Assembly: GCF_003627815.1 (NCBI RefSeq)
Contig: NZ_CP032698.1
Location: forward strand, 7,006,001 to 7,070,000
DNA length: 64,000 nucleotides
Source of the DNA: Streptomyces hundungensis
GTDB lineage: Bacteria; Actinomycetota; Actinomycetes; Streptomycetales; Streptomycetaceae
Direction of reading: 5' to 3'
Shown here: positions 12,498 to 20,537 of the stretch, piece after piece
Layout: the number at the start of each line of letters is the position of its first letter
How positions within the stretch are numbered: the stretch's first letter is position 1
The notes under the pieces: model-generated
The model's input: the letters and a program-made list of their open reading frames with translations, nothing else
Databases searched by the model: none
What the model was told of the DNA's origin: nothing
Made by a program: the position numbers and the translations under genes

Positions 12498-13967
12498 GTG
12501 TTGGATCATGGCGCAGCGCCACCCTCGACCGAACCCCCAGCCGCCGGGGGCCCGCGCCCCGGTAGCGGTCTCATGCGGCGCAAGCCGGTGGAAACGCTGG
12601 TGGCGGAGGGTGGCCAGGGCGAGGGCGGCTCCCTCAAGCGCTCGCTGGGCATGTGGCAGCTCACCATGATCAGCATCGGTGCGACGCTCGGCACCGGTAT
12701 CTTCGTGGTGCTCGGCGAGGCCGTCCCCAAGGCCGGACCCGCCGTCACGCTCTCCTTCGTCCTCGCCGGCCTCACGGCGCTCTTCTCCGCCCTCTCCTAC
12801 GCCGAGCTCGCGGGCTCCATCCCCGTGGCGGGCTCGTCGTACTCGTACGCTTACGCAACGCTCGGCGAACTCATCGCCTGGATCTGCGGCTGGTGCCTGA
12901 TCCTGGAGTACGGCGTCTCGGTGGCCGCCGTGGCCGTCGGCTGGGGGCAGTACCTCAACGAGTTCCTGGACGGGACGATCGGCGTCACCATCCCCGACGC
13001 GCTGTCCGCGCCGCCCGGCGACGGCGGGATATTCAACCTGCCGGCCCTGATCGTGGTGGTCCTCGCCATGGGCCTGCTGCTTGGCGGCGCCCGTGAGTCC
13101 GCCCGCATCAACACGATCATGGTCGCGGTGAAGATCGCCGCCCTGGTGCTCTTCTGCGTGATCGGCTTCATGGGCTTCAAGTCGGGCAACTACTCGAACT
13201 TCATGCCGCTCGGCACGGCCGGTGTCAGCGGTGCGGCCTCGACGCTGTTCTTCTCCTACATCGGCTTCGACGCGGCCTCCACGGCCGGTGAAGAGGCCAA
13301 GAACCCCAAGAAGGACCTGCCGCGCGCGATCATGCTCTCGCTGATCATCGTCACCGCGCTGTACGTCCTGGTGGCCTTCGTGGCCGTCGGCGCCCGCCCC
13401 TGGAAGCAGTTCGAGGGCTCGGAGGCCGCGCTCGCCGGGATCATGAAGGACGTCACCGGGCACTCCTTCTGGGGCACGCTGCTCGCCGCCTGCGCGGTGA
13501 TCGCCATCGCCAGCGTCGTCCTGACCGTGCTGTACGGCCAGACCCGCATCCTGTTCGCGATGTCCCGCGACGGCCTCGTCCCCAAGGTGTTCGCCAAGGT
13601 CAGCCCGCGCAGCGGCACCCCGGTCGCCAACACCGTCGCCGTCTCGCTGTTCTGCGGTGTGCTCGCGGCCGCCGTCCCGCTGGGCAACCTCGCCGACGCC
13701 ACCAGCATCGGCACGCTCTTCGCCTTCGCGCTGGTCAACGTCGCGGTCATCATCCTGCGCAGGACGCGCCCCGACATGCCGCGCACCTTCCGGGTGCCGT
13801 TCGGCTGGCTCGTCCCCATCCTGGGCTTCCTCAGCTGCGGCTACCTCATGTGGAACCTCTCCGGGGTCACCTGGGAGTACTTCGGATACTGGATGGCCGC
13901 CGGTCTCGTGATCTACTTCGGATACGGCTACCGCCGTTCCAGGCTGGCCACCGCCTCACAGAAGTGA
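12498..13967 (+). CDS. APC-family (cationic) amino acid permease
   Basis: 489-residue inner-membrane transporter of the amino acid-polyamine-cation superfamily, CAT-like group, with about twelve hydrophobic segments. The first helix motif GATLGTGIFVVLGEA and the SYAELAGSIPVAGSSYSY segment are typical of the cationic amino acid transporters. An N-terminal soluble tail of about 40 residues ends in basic MRRKPVETL. The GTG start has an AAGGAG eight bases before it. It is followed after 10 bp by an Lrp regulator and then by an amidase and an L-amino acid 2-monooxygenase, so basic amino acid (lysine or arginine) uptake is the likely role. Confidence 0.87.
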   Translation: MLDHGAAPPSTEPPAAGGPRPGSGLMRRKPVETLVAEGGQGEGGSLKRSLGMWQLTMISIGATLGTGIFVVLGEAVPKAGPAVTLSFVLAGLTALFSALSYAELAGSIPVAGSSYSYAYATLGELIAWICGWCLILEYGVSVAAVAVGWGQYLNEFLDGTIGVTIPDALSAPPGDGGIFNLPALIVVVLAMGLLLGGARESARINTIMVAVKIAALVLFCVIGFMGFKSGNYSNFMPLGTAGVSGAASTLFFSYIGFDAASTAGEEAKNPKKDLPRAIMLSLIIVTALYVLVAFVAVGARPWKQFEGSEAALAGIMKDVTGHSFWGTLLAACAVIAIASVVLTVLYGQTRILFAMSRDGLVPKVFAKVSPRSGTPVANTVAVSLFCGVLAAAVPLGNLADATSIGTLFAFALVNVAVIILRRTRPDMPRTFRVPFGWLVPILGFLSCGYLMWNLSGVTWEYFGYWMAAGLVIYFGYGYRRSRLATASQK

Positions 13968-13977
13968 TCCACCCGCA

Positions 13978-14433
13978 GTGCGACTCAATGACCTCGATGA
14001 ACGCATCGTCCACGCGCTCGCCGAAGACGCCCGGCGCTCCTACGCCGACATCGGCTCGCTGATCGGCCTGTCCGCGCCGGCCGTCAAGCGGCGCGTCGAC
14101 CGGCTGCGGGCCGAGGGGGCCATCACCGGCTTCACCGTACGGGTGGATCCGGCGGCGCTGGGCTGGGAGACCGAGGGGTTCATCGAGATCTACTGCCGTC
14201 GCAACACCTCGCCGGATGCGATCCGGCGGGGTCTTGAGCGGTACCCCGAGGTCGCGTCCGCCTCCACCGTCACCGGTGAGGCGGACGCGATCATTCAGGT
14301 CTTCGCCTCGGACATGCGGCACTTCGAGCGGGTTCTGGAGCGGATCGCGGGGGAGCCGTACGTGGAGCGTACGAAGTCCGTACTGGTCCTCTCGCCCCTC
14401 CTACGCCGCTACACCTCAGGCTCCCCAGCCTGA
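13978..14433 (+). CDS. Lrp/AsnC family transcriptional regulator
   Basis: 151-residue feast/famine regulator. An N-terminal winged helix-turn-helix (RSYADIGSLIGLSAPAVKRRVDRLRAEG, about 20-47) is followed by the RAM ligand-binding domain (about 62-145). The GTG start lies 10 bp after the permease stop, so the two form an operon. By position it most probably responds to the amino acid taken up by the permease and controls the downstream amidase and monooxygenase. Confidence 0.92.
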   Translation: MRLNDLDERIVHALAEDARRSYADIGSLIGLSAPAVKRRVDRLRAEGAITGFTVRVDPAALGWETEGFIEIYCRRNTSPDAIRRGLERYPEVASASTVTGEADAIIQVFASDMRHFERVLERIAGEPYVERTKSVLVLSPLLRRYTSGSPA

Positions 14434-14668
14434 CGGGCCCACCTGCGGCCCCGGCCCCCCTGGGGCTTCGCCCCAGACCCCGAGCCCCTTTGCCCGCCCA
14501 CCCGCCCGTAGGCGCAGGGTTGGACGGCTCCGGGCTCCCTGGGGCTCCGCCCCAGACCCCGTATCGCGCCTGAACGGCGCTCGTCCTCAATCGCCGGACG
14601 GGCTGAGGTGGCCGATGCGGGCCGGCGCAGCGTAGTTAGGGGCGCGGGGAACTGCGCGACCAGCCCCC
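14434..14668. repeat. Dispersed Streptomyces GC-rich repeat (inverted copy)
   Basis: A mosaic of short hairpin-forming words: CTGGGGCTTCGCCCCAG, a stretch whose complement reads CCTGCGCCTACGGGCGGGTG, a second CTGGGGCTCCGCCCCAG, the complement of ATTGAGGACGAGCGC, and GGGGCGCGGGGAACTGCGCG at 14639. The same words in the opposite order and orientation occur at about 46.59-46.96 kb. I see no credible coding in it. Confidence 0.75.
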
Positions 14669-14756
14669 ACCGAGCCGCAAGCGCAAAATCGGCCCCAGGG
14701 CCGAAAGCCCGACGCCCCGCAGACGCCCGCACTGTCCGACACCCGACCCTGCCAGG

Positions 14757-15012
14757 GCGGGCGCGGGGAACTGTGCGAGACGTGGGCACGGCCCGCAGCC
14801 GACCAGGGCCTTTGGGGGCGCGGGGAACTGTGCGAGACGTGGGCACGGCCCGCAGCCGACCAGGGCCTTTGGGGGCGCGGCGAACTGCGCCAGAAGCGGG
14901 CACGGCCCGCAGCCGACCAGGGCCTTTGGGGGCGCGGGGAACTGCGCGACCAGCCGCGCACGGCCCGCAGCCGCCAACGGGTTTCATGGGGGCGCGGGAA
15001 CTGCGCAAGCAC
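14757..15012. repeat. Tandem array of a 57-bp unit
   Basis: GCGCGGGGAACTG begins at 14761, 14818, 14875, 14932 and 14992, giving periods of 57, 57, 57 and 60 bp. Each unit carries the word GGGGCGCGGGGAACTG, then GGGCACGGCCCGCAGCCG and ACCAGGGCCTTTGGG. The first copies are nearly identical and the last is diverged. As 57 is a multiple of three, reading frames stay open across it, but the products are low-complexity and I do not call a gene. Confidence 0.85.
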
Positions 15013-15086
15013 CCCGCACCCAGCCCGCCCCCCGGCCCGCAGCCCGCGACCCACACCCCCAGGACCGCCCCGCGCCGCACGGCCCA

Positions 15087-15147
15087 GCGCAATGAATCGC
15101 CGGGATTCGCCGATCCTGCGCAACGAATCGCGCGGCCACGCGCAACG
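15087..15147. promoter_or_regulatory. Repeated GCGCAA motifs before the amidase gene
   Basis: GCGCAATGAATCGC at 15087, GCGCAACGAATCGC at 15118 and GCGCAACG at 15140. The first two are 31 bp apart, about three helical turns. The word also lies before the permease at 12.28 kb. Phased sites of this kind are typical for Lrp-family binding; the assignment is an inference. Confidence 0.45.
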
Positions 15148-15229
15148 CTCCCGCCTTGTCCCGGCCAAGCGCCGGAACGTACCGTCTAGTGACCCCACCC
15201 CGCACTTCAGCCACTGCCGAGGACTGCCC

Positions 15230-16027
15230 ATGCCCGCGTTGCGCACCGCCCTGCTCCAGAGCTCCGGCAGTCTCTCGGACGTAGCCGCGAACCTGAAGGC
15301 GCTGGACGAGGCGGCCGGGCGGGCGGCCGCGACCGGCGCCGGTCTGATCGTCTGCCCCGAGCTGTTCCTCACCGGGTACGCCATCGGCGACGACGTGGCC
15401 AAGCTCGCCGAAGCCGCCGACGGCCCCTCCGCGCGGGCGATCGCCGAAATCGCGGTCCGTCACGGCCTCGCGGTCGTCTACGGATACCCCGAGCGCGACG
15501 GCGACGCCGTCTACAACGCGGCCCAGCTCATCGGCCCCGACGGCAGCCGCCTGGCGAACTACCGCAAGACCCACCTCTTCGGCTGCTTCGAGCAGGAGGC
15601 GTTCACGCCGGGCGACCAGCCGGTCGTCCAGGCCGACCTGAACGGCCTGCGGGTGGGCATGATGATCTGCTACGACGTGGAGTTCCCGGAGAACGTACGG
15701 GCCCACGCGCTGGCCGGCACCGACCTCCTCCTGGTGCCCACCGCCCAGATGCACCCCTTCCAGTTCGTCGCGGAGTCCCTCGTCCCGGTCCGCGCCTTCG
15801 AGAACCAGCTCTACGTCGCGTACGTCAACCGGACCGGCCCCGAGGGCGAGTTCGAGTTCGTCGGCCTGAGCTGCCTGGCCGGGCCGGACGGGGCCGCGCG
15901 GGCCCGCGCCGGTCGGGGCACCGAGCTGGTCGTGGGCGACGTCGACCCCGAGTTCCTGGCCGCCTCGCGCGCGAACAACCCCTACCTCCGCGACCGCCGC
16001 CCGGGCCTCTACGCCTCCCTCGTCTGA
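15230..16027 (+). CDS. Nitrilase-superfamily amidase (DavA-like 5-aminopentanamidase)
   Basis: 265-residue carbon-nitrogen hydrolase with the full Glu-Lys-Cys triad: Glu44 (PELFLTGY), Lys113 (NYRKTHLFG) and Cys147 (MMICYDVEFPE). Length and motifs match DavA, the delta-aminovaleramidase of the lysine 2-monooxygenase pathway, and the next gene is a DavB-like monooxygenase. It should hydrolyse the amide made by that enzyme: 5-aminovaleramide if the substrate is lysine, 4-guanidinobutyramide if it is arginine. ATG 15230 was chosen because the conserved core starts there; the frame is open for 46 codons upstream but runs through the repeat region. Confidence 0.85.
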   Translation: MPALRTALLQSSGSLSDVAANLKALDEAAGRAAATGAGLIVCPELFLTGYAIGDDVAKLAEAADGPSARAIAEIAVRHGLAVVYGYPERDGDAVYNAAQLIGPDGSRLANYRKTHLFGCFEQEAFTPGDQPVVQADLNGLRVGMMICYDVEFPENVRAHALAGTDLLLVPTAQMHPFQFVAESLVPVRAFENQLYVAYVNRTGPEGEFEFVGLSCLAGPDGAARARAGRGTELVVGDVDPEFLAASRANNPYLRDRRPGLYASLV

Positions 16028-16052
16028 GCCCTGAGCCCTGAGCCCTGAGCCC
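16025..16052. repeat. Heptanucleotide tandem repeat (TGAGCCC)4
   Basis: Four perfect copies of TGAGCCC; the amidase stop codon TGA is the first three bases. Degenerate copies (CCGAGCTCCGACC, CCGAGCCCGGG) continue to about 16125. Slippage here would change the spacing between amidase and monooxygenase genes. Confidence 0.85.
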
Positions 16053-16174
16053 CGACCGCTGAGCTTCCAGCCTTCTCCCCAGCCCTCGGCCCTGATCCCC
16101 GAGCTCCGACCCCCGAGCCCGGGCCGAGGTCCTGCCCCCCTCAACTTCCGTACTGCGCAAGGAGTCCGTACCCC

Positions 16175-17866
16175 ATGACGTCCACGGTGCCCACCGCCGT
16201 CCAGCACATCGACGAGCAGCCGCCCGTCACGATGTTCGGGCCGGACTTCCCCTACGCGTACGACGACTTCCTGGCGCACCCGGCCGGGCTCGGCCAGATA
16301 CCCGCGACCGAGCACGGCGCGGAGGTCGCGGTCATCGGCGGCGGCCTCTCCGGCGTCGTCGCCGCGTACGAGCTGATGAAGATGGGCCTCAAGCCCGTCG
16401 TGTACGAGGCCGACCAGATCGGTGGCCGGCTGCGCACCGTCGGCTTCCCCGGCTGCGACCCGGAGCTGACCGCCGAGATGGGCGCCATGCGGTTCCCGCC
16501 CTGCTCCACCGCGCTCCAGCACTACATCGACCTGGTGGGCCTGGAGACCAAGCCGTTCCCCAACCCGCTCGCGTCCGACACCCCCTCGACGGTCGTCGAC
16601 CTCAAGGGCGAGTCCCACTACGCGACCTCGGTCGACGAGCTGCCCGCCGTGTACCGCGAGGTCATGGACGCCTGGAACGCCTGTCTCGAAGAGGGCGCCG
16701 ACTTCTCCGACATGAACCAGGCGATCCGCGAGCGCGACATCCCGCGCATCCGGGAGATCTGGGCCAAGCTCGTCGAGAAGTTCGACAACCAGACCTTCTA
16801 CGGCTTCCTCTGCGACTCGGAGGCCTTCAAGTCCTTCCGGCACCGCGAGATCTTCGGCCAGGTCGGCTTCGGCACCGGCGGCTGGGACACCGACTTCCCG
16901 AACTCCATCCTGGAGATCCTGCGGGTCGTCTACACGGAGGCCGACGACCTCCACCGCGGCATCGTCGGCGGCTCCCAGCAGCTGCCGCTGCGGCTGTGGG
17001 AGCGCGAGCCCGAGAAGCTCGTGCACTGGGCGCCCGGCACCTCGCTCTCCTCGCTCCATGACGGCGCGCCCAGGCCGGCCGTGACCCGGCTGCACCGCAC
17101 GGCGGGCAACCGCATCACCGTGACGGACGCGGACGGCGACATCCGCACCTTCCGCGCGGCGATCTTCACCGCGCAGTCCTGGATGCTGCTGTCCAAGATC
17201 GCCTGCGACGACTCGCTGTTCCCGATCGACCACTGGACGGCGATCGAGCGCACCCACTACATGGAGTCCTCCAAGCTGTTCGTGCCGGTGGACCGGCCGT
17301 TCTGGCTGGACAAGGACGAGGAGACCGGCCGTGACGTCATGTCGATGACGCTCACCGACCGGATGACGCGCGGCACGTATCTGCTCGACAACGGCCCCGA
17401 CAAGCCCGCCGTCATCTGCCTCTCCTACACGTGGTGCGACGACAGCCTCAAGTGGCTCCCGCTGTCGGCGAGCGAGCGCATGGAGGTCATGCTCAAGTCG
17501 CTCGGCGAGATCTACCCCAAGGTCGACATCCGGCGGCACATCATCGGCAACCCGGTCACGGTGTCGTGGGAGAACGAGCCGTACTTCATGGGCGCGTTCA
17601 AGGCGAACCTGCCCGGCCACTACCGCTACCAGCGCCGTCTGTTCACGCACTTCATGCAGGACTCGCTGCCCGAGGACAAGCGGGGGATCTTCCTCGCGGG
17701 CGACGACATCTCCTGGACGGCCGGCTGGGCCGAGGGCGCCGTGCAGACCGCGCTCAACGCGGTGTGGGGCGTCATGCACCACTTCGGTGGCACCACGGAC
17801 GCGTCCAACCCGGGGCCGGGCGACCTGTACGACGAGATCGCCCCGGTCGAGCTTCCGGAGGACTAG
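16175..17866 (+). CDS. Flavin L-amino acid 2-monooxygenase (DavB-like)
   Basis: 563-residue FAD protein of the amine oxidase superfamily. The dinucleotide motif VIGGGLSG spans residues 53-60, and GGRLRT, EMGAMRFP, FGQVGFGTGGW, TLTDRMTRGTYL and the C-terminal FAD motif FLAGDDISWTAGWAEGAVQTALNAVWG follow. Length and sequence closely resemble Pseudomonas lysine 2-monooxygenase DavB, which oxidatively decarboxylates lysine to 5-aminovaleramide; arginine and tryptophan 2-monooxygenases are relatives. The upstream amidase and permease support a lysine or arginine route. Which of the two is the substrate cannot be read from the sequence. Confidence 0.87.
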   Translation: MTSTVPTAVQHIDEQPPVTMFGPDFPYAYDDFLAHPAGLGQIPATEHGAEVAVIGGGLSGVVAAYELMKMGLKPVVYEADQIGGRLRTVGFPGCDPELTAEMGAMRFPPCSTALQHYIDLVGLETKPFPNPLASDTPSTVVDLKGESHYATSVDELPAVYREVMDAWNACLEEGADFSDMNQAIRERDIPRIREIWAKLVEKFDNQTFYGFLCDSEAFKSFRHREIFGQVGFGTGGWDTDFPNSILEILRVVYTEADDLHRGIVGGSQQLPLRLWEREPEKLVHWAPGTSLSSLHDGAPRPAVTRLHRTAGNRITVTDADGDIRTFRAAIFTAQSWMLLSKIACDDSLFPIDHWTAIERTHYMESSKLFVPVDRPFWLDKDEETGRDVMSMTLTDRMTRGTYLLDNGPDKPAVICLSYTWCDDSLKWLPLSASERMEVMLKSLGEIYPKVDIRRHIIGNPVTVSWENEPYFMGAFKANLPGHYRYQRRLFTHFMQDSLPEDKRGIFLAGDDISWTAGWAEGAVQTALNAVWGVMHHFGGTTDASNPGPGDLYDEIAPVELPED

Positions 17867-17873
17867 GTGTTCG

Positions 17874-17914
17874 CGGCCGGGCACCCGGGGGCTCTGCCCC
17901 GGGGTGCCCGGCCG
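17874..17914. terminator. Strong hairpin between convergent genes
   Basis: CGGCCGGGCACCCGGGGGC and GCCCCGGGGTGCCCGGCCG form a 19-bp stem with one mismatch and a three-base loop. It lies just after the monooxygenase stop and just before the end of the opposing DUF5995 gene, so it probably serves both. Confidence 0.75.
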
Positions 17915-17918
17915 TGCC

Positions 17919-18683
17919 TCACCAGTGGTCGTCCTCCCACGCCGGACGGGCCGAAGCGTGCGCCGAGGCCGCGAGCGGCGTCAGCAGGCACCGGGTCACA
18001 AGCCCCACGCCCGCGTCCAGGCGTTCGGTGAACTCCCGGGCCAGGGAGGGGAGTTCGCGCAGTTGCCACAGCACCTTCGCCGCCGACCAGGAGGCGTCCC
18101 GCGCCCGCTCCAGGCTCCAGGACGCAAGGAGATGGGTCATGGGGTCGGCCACCTGGAACAGGTCGGGCCCGGGCATGAGTTCCTCGCGGATGCGTTCCTC
18201 CAGCAGCGTCAGGGTGTCGCCGACGCGGTCGAAGTCCCGCTCCAGAAAAGCCGGTTCGCACTCCAGGGCTCGGCAGCTGTCGACCACCGCGAGCGTCAGG
18301 TCGTGCCCGATGTGCGCGTTGATCCCGGCCAGGGCGAACTGGAGGGGCCGCACCCCCGGATGGCGCCGGTACTGGAACAGCGGCCGCCAGCAGTCCGGTG
18401 GCCGACGGCCGAAGGACGTGCCCTCCACGGCCGCGAGGTAGCGCCCGGCGAAGAGCACGTCCAGGGTGGCCGCGGCCCGCGGGTCGGCGAAGGCGCCGTG
18501 CGCGAGGAGCCGGGAGATCTCCTCGGTCACTGTCAGATAGACGCGGTTGAAGACCGCGATGCCGTCCCGGGGCGGCAGATCGGCCCGCAGGGCCCGCATC
18601 CGCCGGACCACCGGGTCCAGCGGCGCGGCGAACCGATGGGTGTGCGCAAGGTGTCCGGTCTCGCTCCATGCGGTCTGCGTCAT
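17919..18683 (-). CDS. DUF5995 family protein
   Basis: 254-residue conserved actinobacterial protein of unknown function. The core shows the NAHIGHDLTLAV segment with histidine and aspartate that typifies this family, and mostly helical, acidic sequence. I saw no signal peptide or membrane segment. The start is uncertain: ATG 18683 is chosen, GTG 18719 is an in-frame alternative, and neither has a clear ribosome site. It stands alone, convergent with the monooxygenase and 200 bp from the uracil permease gene. Confidence 0.75.
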   Translation of the reverse strand: MTQTAWSETGHLAHTHRFAAPLDPVVRRMRALRADLPPRDGIAVFNRVYLTVTEEISRLLAHGAFADPRAAATLDVLFAGRYLAAVEGTSFGRRPPDCWRPLFQYRRHPGVRPLQFALAGINAHIGHDLTLAVVDSCRALECEPAFLERDFDRVGDTLTLLEERIREELMPGPDLFQVADPMTHLLASWSLERARDASWSAAKVLWQLRELPSLAREFTERLDAGVGLVTRCLLTPLAASAHASARPAWEDDHW

Positions 18684-18880
18684 GGGGGCAGCGTCCCAGT
18701 TGGCCGCCGCGGCGAGCACCGCCGTAAGAGGGCATGACCAAAACGGATGAACGGCGCGGTGCGGAGCCCCCGTTGGCGCGCCGAGCGGCTATGGACGGTC
18801 AGGCGGGGCGAGCTCCCGCCCGGGCTCCGCCGCACGGCGGGACGTCCGAGCGGGTCCGGGTGCTTACGGCGAGCAGCCGC

Positions 18881-20260
18881 TCAGGCCTGGTCCTTCTCGT
18901 AGGACGAGGTGCCCGAATCGAGCAGCGGCTCCTGCTCCTTGAGGTGGGCCGGCGCGAAGGCGCGCAGCACGTGATAGCCGGTGATCACCACGATCGTGCC
19001 GAGGGCGATGCCGCTGAGCTGGAAGTTCTCGCTGAACTTCAGGGTCACGTTGCCGATGCCGATGATGATGCCCGCGGCGGCCGGCACCAGGTTCAGCGGG
19101 TTGCGCAGATCGACCTTGGCGTTGATCCAGATCTGGGCGCCGAGCAGGCCGATCATGCCGTACAGGATGACGGTGATGCCGCCGAGCACACCGCCCGGGA
19201 TCGCCGCGACGACCGCGCCGAACTTGGGGCACACGCCGAAGAGCAGCGCGAATCCGGCGGCGGCCCAGTAGGCGGCCGTGGAGTAGACGCGGGTGGCGGC
19301 CATGACGCCGATGTTCTCGGAGTACGTGGTGTTCGGCGGGCCGCCGACGGCCGTGGAGAGCATGGAGGCGGCGCCGTCGGCGGCGATGGCGGTGCCCAGC
19401 TTGTCGTCGAGGTCGGCGCCGGTCATCTCGCCGACGGCCTTGACGTGGCCCGCGTTCTCCGCGATCAGGGCGATGACGACGGGCAGCGCGACGAGGATCG
19501 CCGACCATTCGAAGCTGGGCGCGTGGAAGCTCGGCAGTCCGATCCAGTCGGCCTTGGCGAAGCCCGACAGGTCCAGGCGCCAGTGGTCGACGGCCTCCGT
19601 GCCGCCGTGCACCGAGTGGATCTTCCCGAAGACGCGGTCCAGGAGCCAGGAGACGCCGTATCCGAAGATCAGCCCGAGAAAGATCGCGACACGGGACCAG
19701 AAACCACGCAGACACACCACGGCCAGACCGGTGAACAGCATCACCATCAACGCCGTCCACTGGTCCTGGGGCCAGTACGTGGCGGCGGTCACCGGCGCCA
19801 GGTTGAAGCCGATCAGCATGACGACGGCGCCCGTGACGATGGGCGGCATCGCGGCGTGGATGATCCGCGCGCCGAACCGCTGCACCGCGAGGCCCGCGAA
19901 GAAGAGCACCACGCCCACCACGAAGACCGCGCCGGTCACGGTGGCGCTGGTGCCTCCGGTGGCCCGGATGGCGGCGGCGACGCCGACGAAGGAGAGCGAA
20001 CAGCCGAGGTAGCTGGGCACCCGGCCCTTGGTGGCGAGCAGGAAGATGACCGTCGCGATGCCGGACATCATGATCGCGAGGTTGGGGTCGAGGCCCATCA
20101 GGACCGGGGCGACGAACGAGGCGCCGAACATCGCGACTACGTGCTGGGCGCCGAGCCCGATCGTGCGCGGCCAGGAGAGCCGTTCGTCGGGGCGTACGAC
20201 GGCTCCGGGAGCGGGGGTCCGCCCGTCGCCGTGCAGGGTCCAGCGCACGCCGAGACGCAT
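18881..20260 (-). CDS. uraA: Uracil/xanthine permease (NCS2 family)
   Basis: 459-residue nucleobase:cation symporter with about twelve to fourteen membrane segments. Family hallmarks are the ALIAENAGHVKAVGEMTG segment (the QxxxAENxG-type motif) and GGPPNTTYSENIGV, which is typical of uracil permeases. A GGAG six bases before the ATG supports the start. Substrate is assigned as uracil from the motif; xanthine or another base is possible. It is a single gene with an AT-richer region upstream (AAATATTAATG near 20311). Confidence 0.88.
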   Translation of the reverse strand: MRLGVRWTLHGDGRTPAPGAVVRPDERLSWPRTIGLGAQHVVAMFGASFVAPVLMGLDPNLAIMMSGIATVIFLLATKGRVPSYLGCSLSFVGVAAAIRATGGTSATVTGAVFVVGVVLFFAGLAVQRFGARIIHAAMPPIVTGAVVMLIGFNLAPVTAATYWPQDQWTALMVMLFTGLAVVCLRGFWSRVAIFLGLIFGYGVSWLLDRVFGKIHSVHGGTEAVDHWRLDLSGFAKADWIGLPSFHAPSFEWSAILVALPVVIALIAENAGHVKAVGEMTGADLDDKLGTAIAADGAASMLSTAVGGPPNTTYSENIGVMAATRVYSTAAYWAAAGFALLFGVCPKFGAVVAAIPGGVLGGITVILYGMIGLLGAQIWINAKVDLRNPLNLVPAAAGIIIGIGNVTLKFSENFQLSGIALGTIVVITGYHVLRAFAPAHLKEQEPLLDSGTSSYEKDQA

Positions 20261-20537
20261 GGTCGCTCCAGTTCGTCCGTAGGGGATCGTTACCGCGAAA
20301 AGTTCAGGCCAAATATTAATGCCGGATCACGGGGCCACGCACCGAAGCGGACCGGGCCGAAGGTCCCATCCGTGAATCGGCGTTGAGGGCATTGTCAGGC
20401 GGAGCAGCGAGCCCTACGCTCGCACGGCCCGGTGAGTGAATCTCGTTCATGTAGCTGAATTGACGTGCCGACCCTGCCGGTGATTTTCGTCAGCGGTCCT
20501 CCGCTGCCCCCGCTGTCCTACCCGATGGGAGTGCCCG

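Noticed and set aside
14757..15012. Possible CRISPR array
   Set aside because: Units are contiguous 57-bp tandem repeats with no unique spacers, and there are no cas genes.
14608..15189. Open frame of about 190 codons through the repeat array
   Set aside because: 57 is a multiple of three, so the frame stays open by arithmetic; the product is repeats without a fold.
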